Shown piece by piece: positions 1 through 7,337 of a stretch of 42,280 bases of DNA; the stretch's first letter is position 1, and each line of letters starts with the position of its first letter. The position numbers were made by a program, and so were the translations under genes. The notes beneath the pieces are model-generated. The model made no database searches. It had not been told where the DNA came from and saw only the letters and a list, made by a program, of their open reading frames with translations. The stretch is taken from assembly GCA_014800245.1 (NCBI GenBank), contig JAAVGM010000021.1:48693-90972 (forward strand), in the 5' to 3' direction. The DNA comes from Bacteroidales bacterium. GTDB lineage: Bacteria > Bacteroidota > Bacteroidia > Bacteroidales > Muribaculaceae.

Positions 1-1
1 T

Positions 2-907
2 ATGTTTGATTCTGTGGAACTTCATCCCGATGCCGAAGCAGAACTTGAGAAATCAGAATTAGAAGAGGCCTCAGAATTAGAGACAATTGTTCAGCCGGAG
101 ATGGAAAAGGAGTCCGTTTCCCAACAGGTTGAGGTAAGCATAAATCAGGAAGATGCGCCGGAAATGGGAGCAGATCAAGTGTCTGAAAGTTCAACTATTT
201 CCATTAGCTCCAATGATTCAGACACCATCAATGAAACCACTGATCAATCAGACGAAATAGCTAATTCAGATCTTTCAGAAACTCAGGAGAATTCAGAACT
301 TACAGAAGCTTCCGAGAATTCAGAACTTCTTGAAACGAAGTCAGTAGATGGAAAAGGGAAGGGACGTATGCGCTTTATAATGGGCTTTATCAGTGGGCTT
401 GTCTTGGCTATGATTCTTGTGGCAGGAGGATATTATTATTTCATCTATCGCAATTCTTCGAAAGCTGACAATGACAATGAGGTAGAAGAGATTGTGGTGC
501 CCGTGGTTGATTCAGCTGTAGCTTCTGATTCCGCAGTGGATTCTGCAAAAAATAATGCGCTTTCCGAAGATTCTGTCAGTACTCCGGGAGTGAATGCCTC
601 AACAGTGGCTTTAGAAAATAAGGATTCAGAAAACGTGGATACGAAACCGTCGGATAAGGTTATAAAAGATATAATAGGTCCGCACAATTATCTCACCACT
701 ATGGCACAGCGTCATTATGGTGATTATAACTTATGGGCATATATATATGAAGAGAATAAAAGTTTCTTAGGCCATCCTGATCGAATCAAACCCGGCACCG
801 AGGTAGTGGTTCCACCTCTATCAAAATATGGGATAGATCCTAAGAATCCCGCTGATGTAAAGAAAGCCAAGCGCTTGGGAATCGAGATTTATAATAGATT
901 TAAATAG
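2..907 (+). CDS. LysM-like membrane-anchored host protein (possibly 5'-truncated)
   Basis: Host gene at the left edge. Residues 1 to about 120 are acidic and low in complexity, rich in Glu and Ser with repeated SENSEL-type stretches. A single membrane segment follows at about 124-148, then a Ser/Asp-rich linker. A LysM-like domain occupies about 226-272 (YLTTMAQRHYGDYNLW, then HPDRIKPGTEVVVPP). LysM domains bind peptidoglycan, so an N-in, C-out envelope protein is the simplest model. In Bacteroidales such proteins are often found beside HU-family genes; this is family knowledge, not visible here. The ATG at base 2 may be internal, because the frame is open to the window edge. It ends at a strong terminator, marking host sequence left of the prophage. 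Confidence 0.75.
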   Translation: MFDSVELHPDAEAELEKSELEEASELETIVQPEMEKESVSQQVEVSINQEDAPEMGADQVSESSTISISSNDSDTINETTDQSDEIANSDLSETQENSELTEASENSELLETKSVDGKGKGRMRFIMGFISGLVLAMILVAGGYYYFIYRNSSKADNDNEVEEIVVPVVDSAVASDSAVDSAKNNALSEDSVSTPGVNASTVALENKDSENVDTKPSDKVIKDIIGPHNYLTTMAQRHYGDYNLWAYIYEENKSFLGHPDRIKPGTEVVVPPLSKYGIDPKNPADVKKAKRLGIEIYNRFK

Positions 908-946
908 TGTAAGGCTCCGTCCTATTACAGGATGGAGCCTTACACT
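906..946 (+). terminator. Strong hairpin terminator after the host gene
   Basis: 906-923 pairs with 929-946 in an 18-bp stem with one G.U pair and a 5-nt loop. It begins at the stop codon of the LysM-like gene. The following tract is A-rich, so it may act in both directions. Confidence 0.8.
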
Positions 947-957
947 CTTAAAAATAA

Positions 958-987
958 AAAGGAGTTCAAATTATGAACTCCTTTATC
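958..987 (+). terminator. Second hairpin terminator at the host/prophage border
   Basis: A perfect 11-bp stem (958-968 with 974-984) with A-run and T-run flanks, as in a bidirectional terminator. It could also end the leftward repressor transcript. Confidence 0.7.
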
Positions 988-1110
988 GAGGTTCCAACCA
1001 CACCCCCAAACGAATTTAGCCTCATGGAGTTATAAGAGGCTCGTGTCACGATTGTGGCGGATTATGAGATTTTTGACACATAAAGCCATTTTTCAACCCT
1101 CGGACGATTG
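985..1110. other. Candidate left prophage boundary; no gene
   Basis: No ORF of note. Two small inverted repeats are present: agcctc/gaggct (1018-1023 with 1036-1041) and gtgtca/tgacac (1043-1048 with 1075-1080). This lies between host terminators and the phage repressor, so attL should be here, but the partner site is outside the window and the core cannot be fixed. Confidence 0.35.
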
Positions 1111-1407
1111 CTATTCTTTTTCTCGATCAATCAACTGCTCTATCATTTTTTGTTGCTTATCCAATTGCTCCTTGAGATTAGTCATCTCAAGCTGCAATTG
1201 CTTGTCCGGTGTGATCACCGGTTCGAAAAACACCGCCGGAGATACACCCAATTCTCTTGAAATATCTTCCAAGGTCCTCACTGTTGTGCTGCCATTCTTT
1301 ATTATGCTCTGCAAAGAGCTTTCTTTCTTGTTAACCCGTCTTGCGAGCTCTTTAAAAGCAATTCCTTTCTCTTTGCATAATTGTCTGATTAAAATCAAAT
1401 TAGCCAT
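1111..1407 (-). CDS. XRE-family phage repressor (CI-like)
   Basis: 98 residues. A helix-turn-helix of the XRE/Cro-CI type occupies about 5-60 (IRQLCKEKGIAFKELARRVN, then a recognition helix in KKESSLQSIIKNG). A charged Gln/Lys/Glu coiled coil at about 68-98 is likely for dimerisation. It lacks a LexA/CI-type peptidase domain, so induction would not be by RecA-stimulated self-cleavage. Two antirepressor genes later in the element fit that. It is transcribed away from the early genes, with the small gene at 1561 divergent across an operator-like intergenic region, the classic lysogeny-switch arrangement. Start is the ATG at 1405-1407. The repressor role is inferred from fold and position. Confidence 0.85.
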   Translation of the reverse strand: MANLILIRQLCKEKGIAFKELARRVNKKESSLQSIIKNGSTTVRTLEDISRELGVSPAVFFEPVITPDKQLQLEMTNLKEQLDKQQKMIEQLIDREKE

Positions 1408-1468
1408 AGTGTCTGTTATCTTATTTAAGAAATTAACATTTATTAACTATGAAATAAACGTATGATAT

Positions 1469-1481
1469 ACGATTATTTCGT
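1469..1481. promoter_or_regulatory. ACGA-N5-TCGT operator at the repressor switch
   Basis: Sequence acgattatttcgt contains ACGAAAT in inverse orientation and has ACGA/TCGT dyad ends. The same box recurs upstream of many accessory and structural promoters in this element. It sits just before a near-consensus -7 (tattttg, 1481-1487) for the rightward gene. Confidence 0.6.
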
Positions 1482-1488
1482 ATTTTGC

Positions 1489-1523
1489 GGTGTAAATATA
1501 CACCAATAGTGTAAATTTACAAC
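1489..1523. promoter_or_regulatory. Tandem GTGTAAAT palindromes (probable repressor operators)
   Basis: Two 16-bp sites: ggtgtaaatatacacc (1489-1504, half-sites ggtgta/tacacc) and agtgtaaatttacaac (1508-1523, with a perfect tgtaaatttaca core at 1510-1521). Their starts are 19 bp apart. They overlap the likely start region of the rightward early transcript. The same motif recurs at 30863-30890, upstream of the minus-strand membrane operon. Confidence 0.65.
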
Positions 1524-1560
1524 AATTATAACAAATGAACAAAAATAATTGGTCTTTTCT

Positions 1561-1806
1561 ATGGAAAAAAAAGATGAAATATTAAAAAACTGGTTACTTT
1601 CGATTCCACTTTGTGACAAGGAACATGTCTTTAATCGCATTTATGAAGAGTGTTTGATCAATGCCCATACCTTGAAGAATTGGCGATATGGTAAGTGCCG
1701 CATCCCTCTCTCCGGCATGCGGGATTTGAATAAAGTTTCTTTAGAATATTCCGGATTTGAAATATTTGAGATCAACCCATCGGAGTGTGTAGTTTCCGAG
1801 GCGTAG
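1561..1806 (+). CDS. Small Cro-position early protein
   Basis: 81 residues from the ATG at 1561; an in-frame TTG at 1549 would add four. Divergent from the XRE repressor and first in the early region, the place of a Cro-like regulator. The middle, IYEECLINAHTLKNWRYGKC, reads like a short HTH recognition region (helix, then a Trp/Arg-rich turn), but I do not recognise a family. About 150 bp separate it from the primase gene. Function unknown; a DNA-binding early regulator is an inference from position. Confidence 0.6.
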   Translation: MEKKDEILKNWLLSIPLCDKEHVFNRIYEECLINAHTLKNWRYGKCRIPLSGMRDLNKVSLEYSGFEIFEINPSECVVSEA

Positions 1807-1959
1807 CGGAAATTGCTCACTCCGGGGAGATCTCTTCCGGAGATAGTCCTTCCTTGTAATTTCTAAAACCATCAAATTTGCAGAACCCCGCGTTCGGCAG
1901 TAAAAAAAAACTAATCGGGGGGGGTAAATTGCCCCACATCATCAATTTAAAAAACTCCC

Positions 1960-4860
1960 ATGATAACAGCAGATCAACTATACCAAGCGACCAATAATGG
2001 TCTTGACATCATCACCCTCCATTTCCCGGAGGCGAGACGATGCGCCGAGACCAAAGGTCACTTCAAATATCGCCCTTCAGAGCGCACCCCATCGGCATCG
2101 GTGCGCCTTTACACCTCCCAGTCCGGACAAAAGATCTGGAAGGTGACGGATTTCGGTGGAGAAGGCGTTGCGCTCTCTCCAATTGATATTCACATGGAGG
2201 CGAATAATTTTAATTTCTCCGAAGCCCTTCACGACCTGGCAGCCATCTTCGGCGTTGCCGATAATTCTGTGCGTCCGGAAAACCGTCCGGATATCCGCAA
2301 ACAGCCCGCCACTCCTGAGCAAGAGGATGGTCAGACCTACTGGGAGATAGATCAGGAATTCACAGAAACTGAATGCCGGATCATGGGCCCGCGCGTCAAG
2401 CCTGAGACACTAAAGGCACTCAATTGGTATCGCGTCAAGCATCTTGTAAGCGTCAAAAATCGTGAGGCTGTCTATAAATACTCGAATGATCATTATCCCA
2501 TCTTCATGCGCGAATGCTGGTTTGAAGAAAATGGGAAGCAGGATAGATTCTTCAAGATCTACGAGCCATGCAACTACGATAAGCGGTGGCGATTCCAATA
2601 CCAGCCACGCGACAAAAAGCCTCAGAGATACACCAATGGTCTATACGAGGTGCGTAAGGCGTGGGTGGATTACAATGAACGAGAATGCTCCAAATATGAG
2701 ATAGACAATGGCACCGATGAAGGATATAAGGAGAAGAAATTGCCCGAGGTGATCATATGTTCCGGAGAGCGCGATTCTCTCTGTGTGCGCTCCCTTGGTT
2801 ATCATCCCGTGTGGTTTAACTCCGAGACCTACCGCGTTACTGAAGAGGAGATCAACGAGCTCCGTAAATATGCCGAGGTTATATATAATATCCCCGATAT
2901 TGATGATACAGGCGTTACCAAAGGCACACAACTCGCATTGCGGTTTATGGATATCCGCACCGTATGGCTTCCGGAGAAGCTGAAGAACTTCCGCGATGCC
3001 CGTGGCAATTGCCGCAAAGATTTCCGAGACTGGATGGAGCTGCACCAGAACAATAAGGATTTTCGTCAGCTTCTCAACTCGGCAGATCCGGCGCAGTTCT
3101 GGACCGTGACCTATAATCAAAAATCAGGCGTTGCTCGATATTCTCTCAAGCTATCATGTTTGCACACCTTTCTCCGTCTTAACGGCATCCATGCACTCCA
3201 TGAGGAACATGCTGCCGACACAAAATTTGTTAAGATCACCAACAATGTGGTTAAGCAAATATCATCCCGTGAGATCCGTGCATTTGTAGTCAAATGGGCG
3301 TATGAATCCGGACAGCCCGAAGAATTGCGCTCGATGATCCTCACCACCACATATCTCGGAGCTGCCTCCCTCGGGGAGTCTTTGTCGGAGGTGGATCCCG
3401 ACTTCAGCAACGCCACACCCACCTCTCAATTCTTCTATTTCCCCGGGTTCGCCATCGAGGTGACCGCTAAGGAATTTATCAAACACGACATGAGATCTAA
3501 TCCCTCCGGCCGCCACTGTTGGGAATCCTCCGTGATTGATCATGCTATAAAGCTATCCGAACCGATGTTTGAAGTGTCAAGATCCGGAGATGGATTGCAT
3601 TCTGAAGATTATTCTCTTGAGATAAAAAACACAGCATCCCCTTTTCTTTGCTACTTGATCAACTCCTCCCGTCTCTTCTGGCGCAAGGAATTGGAATATA
3701 ATTGGAGCGATGAGCAGGAGGCTGCGAAATATCGCAAGGAATACAAATTTGAGATTGCCGGGCCTCGATTGTCAGAAGAAGAGATCCGACAGCAAAAACA
3801 ATGCCTTCTCTCAAAGATTTTTTGTATCGGATATCTCTGCCATCGATATAAAATGTTATCAAGAGCGTGGGCCCCATTCGCGATGGATAACCTTGTTGGA
3901 AACTCTGATGAGTGTAATGGGCGATCAGGAAAATCGGTTCTTTTTGCTCTTCTTGCCAAGATACTCAAACGGGTTCCTCTCAACGGCCGAAATAAGGACT
4001 TGTTAAAAAACGAACATGTATTCATGCAGGTGGATCGCCACACCGATATGGTGGTGGTGGATGATTGTTGCCCGGAATTAAAGATAGGTGATTTCTATAA
4101 CTACATCACAGGGGATATGACCATCAACCCGAAGAATTCTGGTATTTACACCCTCGAATTTGCAGATTCTCCAAAATTTATTTTTTCCACCAATTATGTT
4201 CCCCGCGATTTCTCGCCATCGAGCCGCCAGAGATTGCTCTTTCTCGTTTTTGGCGACTATTATCACGCACAGGCGGAGACTAATGACTATCTGGAAAACC
4301 GGAGTGTCCACGATGATTTCGGAAAGGATCTCATGTCGTCGGAATATACCGAGAAGGAATGGGAGGCAGATCTGAATTTTATCCTGCAATGTACGAAATT
4401 CTATCTATCACTACTCCGGTTGAATGTTAAGATCGAGCCGAACCTTGATAATATCATTTTCCGCAAACATCTCAACGATATGAGCGACAGCTTCAGGGAT
4501 TGGGCGGAAACCTACTTTGCTAAGGGTTCTGAGCATCTCGACACCTTCATTATCCGAGCCGAGGCATTCGAAGATTACAAACGATCCTCGGGCGTGAAGA
4601 GCACTCCGATGGCCTCATTCACCAAGGCCCTTAAAGGTTTTTGTTATACCTGCCCTTATATCGATGAGCTTAATCCTAAGGAATTCCATAATTCCGGCAC
4701 TCGAATCCTCAAGCGCGTGGATTGGGAGAATGAAAAGAAACAGATGGAGATGATCTACATCCGGACCAAGCCGGAACCGGTCGAGACTCCGAAGGCCGAG
4801 CCACAGCCGGAACAAAACATCTTTGATTCTCAAGGCGACGAGGGATGGGAAACATGGTAG
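1960..4860 (+). CDS. Phage DNA primase / SF3 helicase fusion
   Basis: 966 residues; a replication protein joining primase and helicase. The N-terminus (about 30-75: FKYRPSERTPSASVRLY, then VTDFGGEG) resembles the DnaG-type N-terminal fold without obvious CHC2 zinc ligands. A TOPRIM-like block lies at about 262-330 (VIICSGERDSLCVRSLG with acidic GERD, then IPDIDDTG). The helicase part has a Walker A-like loop at about 650-662 (NGRSGKS), a Walker B at about 696-702 (MVVVDDC) and an SF3/D5-type sensor region at about 740-760 (FSTNYVPRDFSPSSRQR). Length and domain order fit D5/VirE-like replication proteins of Bacteroidales phages. It would unwind and prime phage DNA. The preceding 153 bp hold no gene. 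Starts at ATG 1960. Confidence 0.85.
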   Translation: MITADQLYQATNNGLDIITLHFPEARRCAETKGHFKYRPSERTPSASVRLYTSQSGQKIWKVTDFGGEGVALSPIDIHMEANNFNFSEALHDLAAIFGVADNSVRPENRPDIRKQPATPEQEDGQTYWEIDQEFTETECRIMGPRVKPETLKALNWYRVKHLVSVKNREAVYKYSNDHYPIFMRECWFEENGKQDRFFKIYEPCNYDKRWRFQYQPRDKKPQRYTNGLYEVRKAWVDYNERECSKYEIDNGTDEGYKEKKLPEVIICSGERDSLCVRSLGYHPVWFNSETYRVTEEEINELRKYAEVIYNIPDIDDTGVTKGTQLALRFMDIRTVWLPEKLKNFRDARGNCRKDFRDWMELHQNNKDFRQLLNSADPAQFWTVTYNQKSGVARYSLKLSCLHTFLRLNGIHALHEEHAADTKFVKITNNVVKQISSREIRAFVVKWAYESGQPEELRSMILTTTYLGAASLGESLSEVDPDFSNATPTSQFFYFPGFAIEVTAKEFIKHDMRSNPSGRHCWESSVIDHAIKLSEPMFEVSRSGDGLHSEDYSLEIKNTASPFLCYLINSSRLFWRKELEYNWSDEQEAAKYRKEYKFEIAGPRLSEEEIRQQKQCLLSKIFCIGYLCHRYKMLSRAWAPFAMDNLVGNSDECNGRSGKSVLFALLAKILKRVPLNGRNKDLLKNEHVFMQVDRHTDMVVVDDCCPELKIGDFYNYITGDMTINPKNSGIYTLEFADSPKFIFSTNYVPRDFSPSSRQRLLFLVFGDYYHAQAETNDYLENRSVHDDFGKDLMSSEYTEKEWEADLNFILQCTKFYLSLLRLNVKIEPNLDNIIFRKHLNDMSDSFRDWAETYFAKGSEHLDTFIIRAEAFEDYKRSSGVKSTPMASFTKALKGFCYTCPYIDELNPKEFHNSGTRILKRVDWENEKKQMEMIYIRTKPEPVETPKAEPQPEQNIFDSQGDEGWETW

Positions 4861-4888
4861 GTGGATAATATCGAGAATTATTAAAATT

Positions 4889-4921
4889 ACGAAAATATAA
4901 AACCTGAAAAACGATAAATAT
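4889..4921 (+). promoter_or_regulatory. ACGAAAA box upstream of the 135-aa gene
   Basis: acgaaaat at 4889-4896 and a degenerate acgataaat at 4911-4919, 22 bp apart, match the boxes of other class I promoters. No TAnnTTTG -7 box is visible, so this may be a degenerate or regulatory copy only. Confidence 0.35.
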
Positions 4922-5329
4922 ATGTATGAAGTAATAACAGATTTTTCCGACCCGGTTTGGGCGTCCAAAACAGGAAGATTCCCTCTTATGCGGAATCTTT
5001 TCTTGGCGGGATATATCCCTTTGGTCTGCACAGAAAGTCAGGTGCGCCAGATGGAGCCCGTAATTAAAGGGATCGTTGAGAAGCTAAACAAACTTTATCC
5101 GCTTGAAGAGCCATTGTCATTTCAGGTTCGCGACCGCAAGCAAATCAATGGTTCCATAGTAATCTACATCTTCCGGAAAGGCTGTAAGAAGGTTAGGGAT
5201 AAATTCTTTGCACGGATTGTTTTCTCAAAATCCGACCGACAATTCAAAGATGTCATTCTGGAGCGTGTATTGGGCTATGCAGATACAACGATAAGCTATC
5301 ACAGAGATTGGTATGGCCTCCCGTCCTAA
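4922..5329 (+). CDS. Hypothetical early protein (135 aa)
   Basis: No family recognised. Mixed alpha/beta composition, basic in the C-terminal half (FRKGCKKVRDKFFARIVF), no membrane segment or signal peptide. It follows the primase by about 60 bp and overlaps the start of the Cys-rich small ORF at 5313 by 17 bp, so the early small genes 4922-5653 look translationally coupled. Its basic character and position next to the primase would suit a nucleic-acid-binding accessory protein, but that is only an inference. Confidence 0.65.
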   Translation: MYEVITDFSDPVWASKTGRFPLMRNLFLAGYIPLVCTESQVRQMEPVIKGIVEKLNKLYPLEEPLSFQVRDRKQINGSIVIYIFRKGCKKVRDKFFARIVFSKSDRQFKDVILERVLGYADTTISYHRDWYGLPS

Positions 5330-5465
5330 TCCGAGCGACTGCATTCATTGCCTCCCGAAGGGGATATGCAGCCACTATGTGGGGAAAGCCCGAGGCTTTC
5401 AATGGCTATATCCCTGCCTTCTTCCGGAATGCTCCTGCATATCCTATTCCCCCAAATCCAAAATG
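5313..5465 (+). CDS. Cys-rich 50-aa microprotein
   Basis: Starts at ATG 5313 inside the end of the previous gene and stops 8 bp before ATG 5474. The 50 residues include six cysteines and two histidines (C10, H12, C13, C19, H21, C35, C40, C42). A CxHC start and a CxxxxCxC end suggest a small zinc-binding fold. Coding is supported by the tight fit between neighbours and by GC-rich third positions like theirs. No homologue recognised. An alternative frame starting at 5348 runs through the same bases, but its first part looks like a shadow. Confidence 0.5.
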
Positions 5466-5473
5466 AAGAAAAG

Positions 5474-5653
5474 ATGACATTGAAAGAATTTATTGATATG
5501 GCCCGTCGATATGACATTGATCCCGAGATGGAGATGACGGTGCAGCCCCTTCTGAAAGACAAGCGAAGGAAGGTGACTAACATCACCCTTAACGACGGGA
5601 AAATCATCTTGCATTGCAACGTCATAAAGAAGCAACCATTACGGAGACCGTAA
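5474..5653 (+). CDS. Small early protein (59 aa)
   Basis: Starts with MTLKEFIDMARRYDIDPEME. The open frame extends back to 5348, but the upstream part overlaps the Cys-rich ORF and reads unlike protein, so ATG 5474 is chosen. Basic C-terminus (KDKRRK, KKQPLRRP). The last codons lie inside a perfect 7-bp hairpin (5638-5654), the first of three hairpins in a row. Function unknown. Confidence 0.6.
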   Translation: MTLKEFIDMARRYDIDPEMEMTVQPLLKDKRRKVTNITLNDGKIILHCNVIKKQPLRRP

Positions 5654-5743
5654 TAGCTGGTTCAAATTATTGCCCCGGTTGGGGTGCTGAGCACCCCAGT
5701 TGGTTCGAATTATTGCCCCGACTGCGGTCCTGGAGACCGCAGT
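5638..5743. repeat. Tandem 43-bp repeats with hairpin cores
   Basis: Two adjacent imperfect 43-bp repeats, 5658-5700 and 5701-5743, share tggttc-aattattgcccc and then a hairpin. The first stem is tggggtgct/agcacccca; the second is gactgcggtc/gaccgcagtc around ctgga. A third hairpin, attacgg-aga-ccgtaat, precedes them (5638-5654). The unit attgcccc plus hairpin also occurs inside both antirepressor genes (6056-6090 and 7526-7560), each time with a different but self-complementary stem. 5654-5893 holds no other gene. Confidence 0.8.
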
Positions 5744-5811
5744 CGAGGAAGAAGAATGCACTGATAATATCTATTATTTTAGTATAAACATATTAAATAA
5801 TGATATAAACT

Positions 5812-5853
5812 ACGAAATAATAATATAAGATACGAAAATAATTATTAACTTTG
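5812..5853 (+). promoter_or_regulatory. Class I promoter of antirepressor A
   Basis: Two ACGAAAW boxes (5812-5818 and 5832-5838, 20 bp start to start) precede a perfect -7 box TAACTTTG at 5846-5853. There is no TTTG at the -33 position. The boxes end 27 and 7 bp before the -7 box. Confidence 0.7.
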
Positions 5854-5856
5854 CAC

Positions 5857-5870
5857 TGGAAATATTTCCA
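5857..5870. promoter_or_regulatory. TGGAAATATTTCCA palindrome at the antirepressor A start site
   Basis: A perfect 14-bp palindrome beginning 4 bp after the -7 box, so it covers the expected transcription start. An identical copy lies at the same place upstream of antirepressor B (7338-7351) and was not seen elsewhere: an operator specific to these two genes. Confidence 0.65.
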
Positions 5871-5879
5871 CATAATTTA

Positions 5880-6440
5880 ATATTGATTAAGACATGGAAT
5901 CATTTAAAGAGACCAGGATCAATGTCGTCAACGGCATTGAGATTTCATCCGTAGAAAAAGACGGTGAGTTTTTCGTGCCTGTAAAACCTATTTGTCAGGC
6001 TATCGGGATAGACTTCTCATCTCAAATTGCAAGAGTAAAGGAGAGTCCACTTATTGCCCCAACTATGGTGGTAATCACCACAGTTGGGGCAGATAATCGC
6101 ACTCGTGAGATGGTTTGTATTCCTGAGAGATTCGTTTATGGTTGGCTTGCCTCCATCAAGCCGGGCAAGGTTTCACCGGAAGCCCGGGAGAATGTGATCA
6201 GGTATCAGACCGAGTGTTATGAGATCCTCTACAATCATTTTCATCGGAAGGCCTTCAGGGATGAGACACTCACTCAGATGGAGATTCAGCAACGCAAGGT
6301 TGTGGAAGAACTCAACCAGCAGAAGAAGGAGATCGCCGGCGCACTCAAGGAAGCGGAGATAAAGCTCCGGAAAATTCAAGATGCAAGGGTGGATGAGAGT
6401 ATTCTTCCGCAGATTGGAATAGCCAATACTTAATCAATAT
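5880..6440 (+). repeat. Leader/3'-end inverted repeat of the antirepressor A cassette
   Basis: atattgattaag (5880-5891, ending 2 bases before the start codon) is the exact reverse complement of cttaatcaatat (6429-6440), which spans the stop codon and lies 12 bp before the terminator. A short further match (cataa at 5868 with ttatg at 6444) extends the pairing across a bulge. Confidence 0.7.
5894..6433 (+). CDS. Phage antirepressor, P22_AR_N-type (copy A)
   Basis: 179 residues. The N-terminal 115 match the P22 antirepressor N-terminal pattern: NGIEISSVEKDGEFFVPVKP, CQAIGIDFSSQIARV, then REMVCIPERF and YGWLASIKPG. The C-terminus (about 125-165) is a charged coiled coil, probably for oligomerisation. 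Proteins of this family bind and neutralise CI-type repressors; here the target would be the 98-aa XRE protein, which has no self-cleavage domain. Paralogue of the gene at 7373. The coding sequence contains a 35-nt hairpin (6056-6090) encoding residues around APTMVVITTVGA. The cassette has its own promoter, palindrome, paired leader/tail and terminator. Confidence 0.85.
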   Translation: MESFKETRINVVNGIEISSVEKDGEFFVPVKPICQAIGIDFSSQIARVKESPLIAPTMVVITTVGADNRTREMVCIPERFVYGWLASIKPGKVSPEARENVIRYQTECYEILYNHFHRKAFRDETLTQMEIQQRKVVEELNQQKKEIAGALKEAEIKLRKIQDARVDESILPQIGIANT

Positions 6441-6452
6441 ATTTTATGTACT

Positions 6453-6496
6453 GATTCCCCCTTTCGGCAAGAGAGCCGGAGGGGGAATCGCTTTTT
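6453..6496 (+). terminator. Rho-independent terminator, type gattcccc/ggggaatc (copy 1)
   Basis: GC-rich hairpin with loop aagaga followed by gcttttt. The same terminator is reused, almost unchanged, at 7934-7976 and 25296-25341, ending three different cassettes. Confidence 0.85.
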
Positions 6497-6532
6497 GGAA
6501 GTTAATTTTTTTGAAAAATGTTGCTTGAAAAT

Positions 6533-6563
6533 TTGTATATTCAACAAAAGTTGATTATCTTTG
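6533..6563 (+). promoter_or_regulatory. Class II (canonical) promoter of the tiny-ORF/DUF5053 unit
   Basis: TTTG at 6533-6536 and TATCTTTG at 6556-6563, spaced 19 bp, match the Bacteroidota -33/-7 consensus. No ACGAAAT box. Confidence 0.75.
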
Positions 6564-6622
6564 TAATGTCAATAAGACAAGGAGATAATTAACAGAATGT
6601 TTAACTAAAACGATTTAGAAAA

Positions 6623-6763
6623 ATGAACGATGCAAAGTTTATTCAAAGAATCATCGAGGTTGTCAGGCTTCTCCTCAACTTCCGCCAAATGGCAGATAAG
6701 AGCGATAAGAGGATCCTCCGAGATACCATCAGAGCTGTTGTCAAAGAATTGACCAGAGTCTGA
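6623..6763 (+). CDS. Tiny basic leader protein (46 aa), copy A
   Basis: Starts MNDAKFIQRIIEVVRLLLNF. Helical and basic, with no membrane segment. It precedes the DUF5053-like gene and has a positional counterpart at 25461 in the second such unit. The first 14 bases of the ORF (6623-6636) are exactly complementary to 7160-7173 just before the terminator, so its start codon could be masked by fold-back of the mRNA. A purine-rich site aaggaga lies far upstream at about 6579. Function unknown; it may be a regulatory leader cistron. Confidence 0.6.
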   Translation: MNDAKFIQRIIEVVRLLLNFRQMADKSDKRILRDTIRAVVKELTRV

Positions 6764-6778
6764 GCCTCAACACAAAGA

Positions 6779-6807
6779 ACCCTCCTCCGAAAGGGGGAGA
6801 GGTTCCA
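6779..6807 (+). promoter_or_regulatory. Intercistronic hairpin before DUF5053-like A
   Basis: C-rich and G-rich arms (ccctcctcc, then gggggagagg) around gaaa form a hairpin between the tiny ORF and the next gene. A counterpart sits at the same place in the second unit (25616-25640), again followed by an A-rich stretch before the start codon. Confidence 0.5.
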
Positions 6808-6822
6808 TTAAATAAAAAAACT

Positions 6823-7155
6823 ATGGCAGAAGAAGAATTAATAAAAGAGATAATGGAGCGTGCGCAATCTGAGGAAGGTGCCATACTTGCCGATGAAGCG
6901 GTTGCGCGCTACAAAGCATCCAAATCATCCGATAAAGTCTATAACCTGAAAGAGCAGGATATAATGAAAGTGTTGAAAATTTCCTATATAGCAGAGCGAT
7001 TCTTCGGGCGTTCCCGGTCGTGGCTGTGCCATAAACTAAATCACGACATAAAGAATGGGAAACCCGATGATTTTACGGAAGATGAGCGAAAAAAATTAAA
7101 AAATGCTCTTGATACCATAGCATACGAGATTCAAATTTTGTCGGATAATTTGTAG
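6823..7155 (+). CDS. DUF5053-like phage protein, copy A
   Basis: 110 residues. The C-terminal half shares a pattern with the 74-aa protein at 25657: ISYIAERFFGRSRSWLCHKL, then FTEDERKKLKNALDTIAYEI. The pair resembles the DUF5053 family known from Bacteroides prophages. The region looks like a small helical DNA-binding fold in which FFGRSRSWLCHKLN acts as a recognition segment; that is inference. Copy A has an extra acidic N-terminal 45 residues absent from copy B. Expressed as the second gene after the tiny ORF. Confidence 0.65.
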   Translation: MAEEELIKEIMERAQSEEGAILADEAVARYKASKSSDKVYNLKEQDIMKVLKISYIAERFFGRSRSWLCHKLNHDIKNGKPDDFTEDERKKLKNALDTIAYEIQILSDNL

Positions 7156-7191
7156 TTAATTTGCATCGTTCATCTACATAATCCGACTCCG

Positions 7192-7226
7192 GCTCGGCTG
7201 ACATCTCCGTCAGCCGGGCTTTTTTT
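7192..7226 (+). terminator. Terminator of the DUF5053 unit A
   Basis: cggctgac (7195-7202) pairs with gtcagccg (7209-7216), with a further G.U-containing extension, followed by a run of seven T. Confidence 0.85.
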
Positions 7227-7292
7227 ATGCCGAATAGAGAATCACCATTAAAAAATCATAACCTTAAATATCCATTATTTTAGTATTAAACT

Positions 7293-7334
7293 ACGAAATA
7301 ATAGTATAAAATACGAAAATAATTGTTAACTTTG
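7293..7334 (+). promoter_or_regulatory. Class I promoter of antirepressor B
   Basis: ACGAAAW boxes at 7293-7299 and 7313-7319 (20 bp apart) and TAACTTTG at 7327-7334. Geometry is identical to that of antirepressor A (27 and 7 bp from the -7 box), and there is no -33 TTTG. Confidence 0.7.
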
Positions 7335-7337
7335 CAT

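Larger units (their letters stand above)
6623..7173 (+). repeat. Start-codon/3'-end inverted repeat of the DUF5053 unit A
   Basis: atgaacgatgcaaa (6623-6636) and tttgcatcgttcat (7160-7173) are perfect complements. A second short match pairs ttaacta (6601-6607) with tagttaa (7153-7159). The 3' arm begins 5 bases after the stop of the last gene and ends 19 bases before the terminator. Confidence 0.75.

Noticed and set aside
985-1110. tRNA or tmRNA 3' end as attachment site
   Set aside because: No cloverleaf, T-loop or CCA end could be folded from this stretch.
1043-1465. Plus-strand ORF opposite the XRE repressor
   Set aside because: Antisense shadow; the minus-strand HTH protein is clear.
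5658-5743. Tandem 43-bp repeats as a CRISPR array
   Set aside because: Only two adjacent imperfect copies, no spacers and no cas genes.
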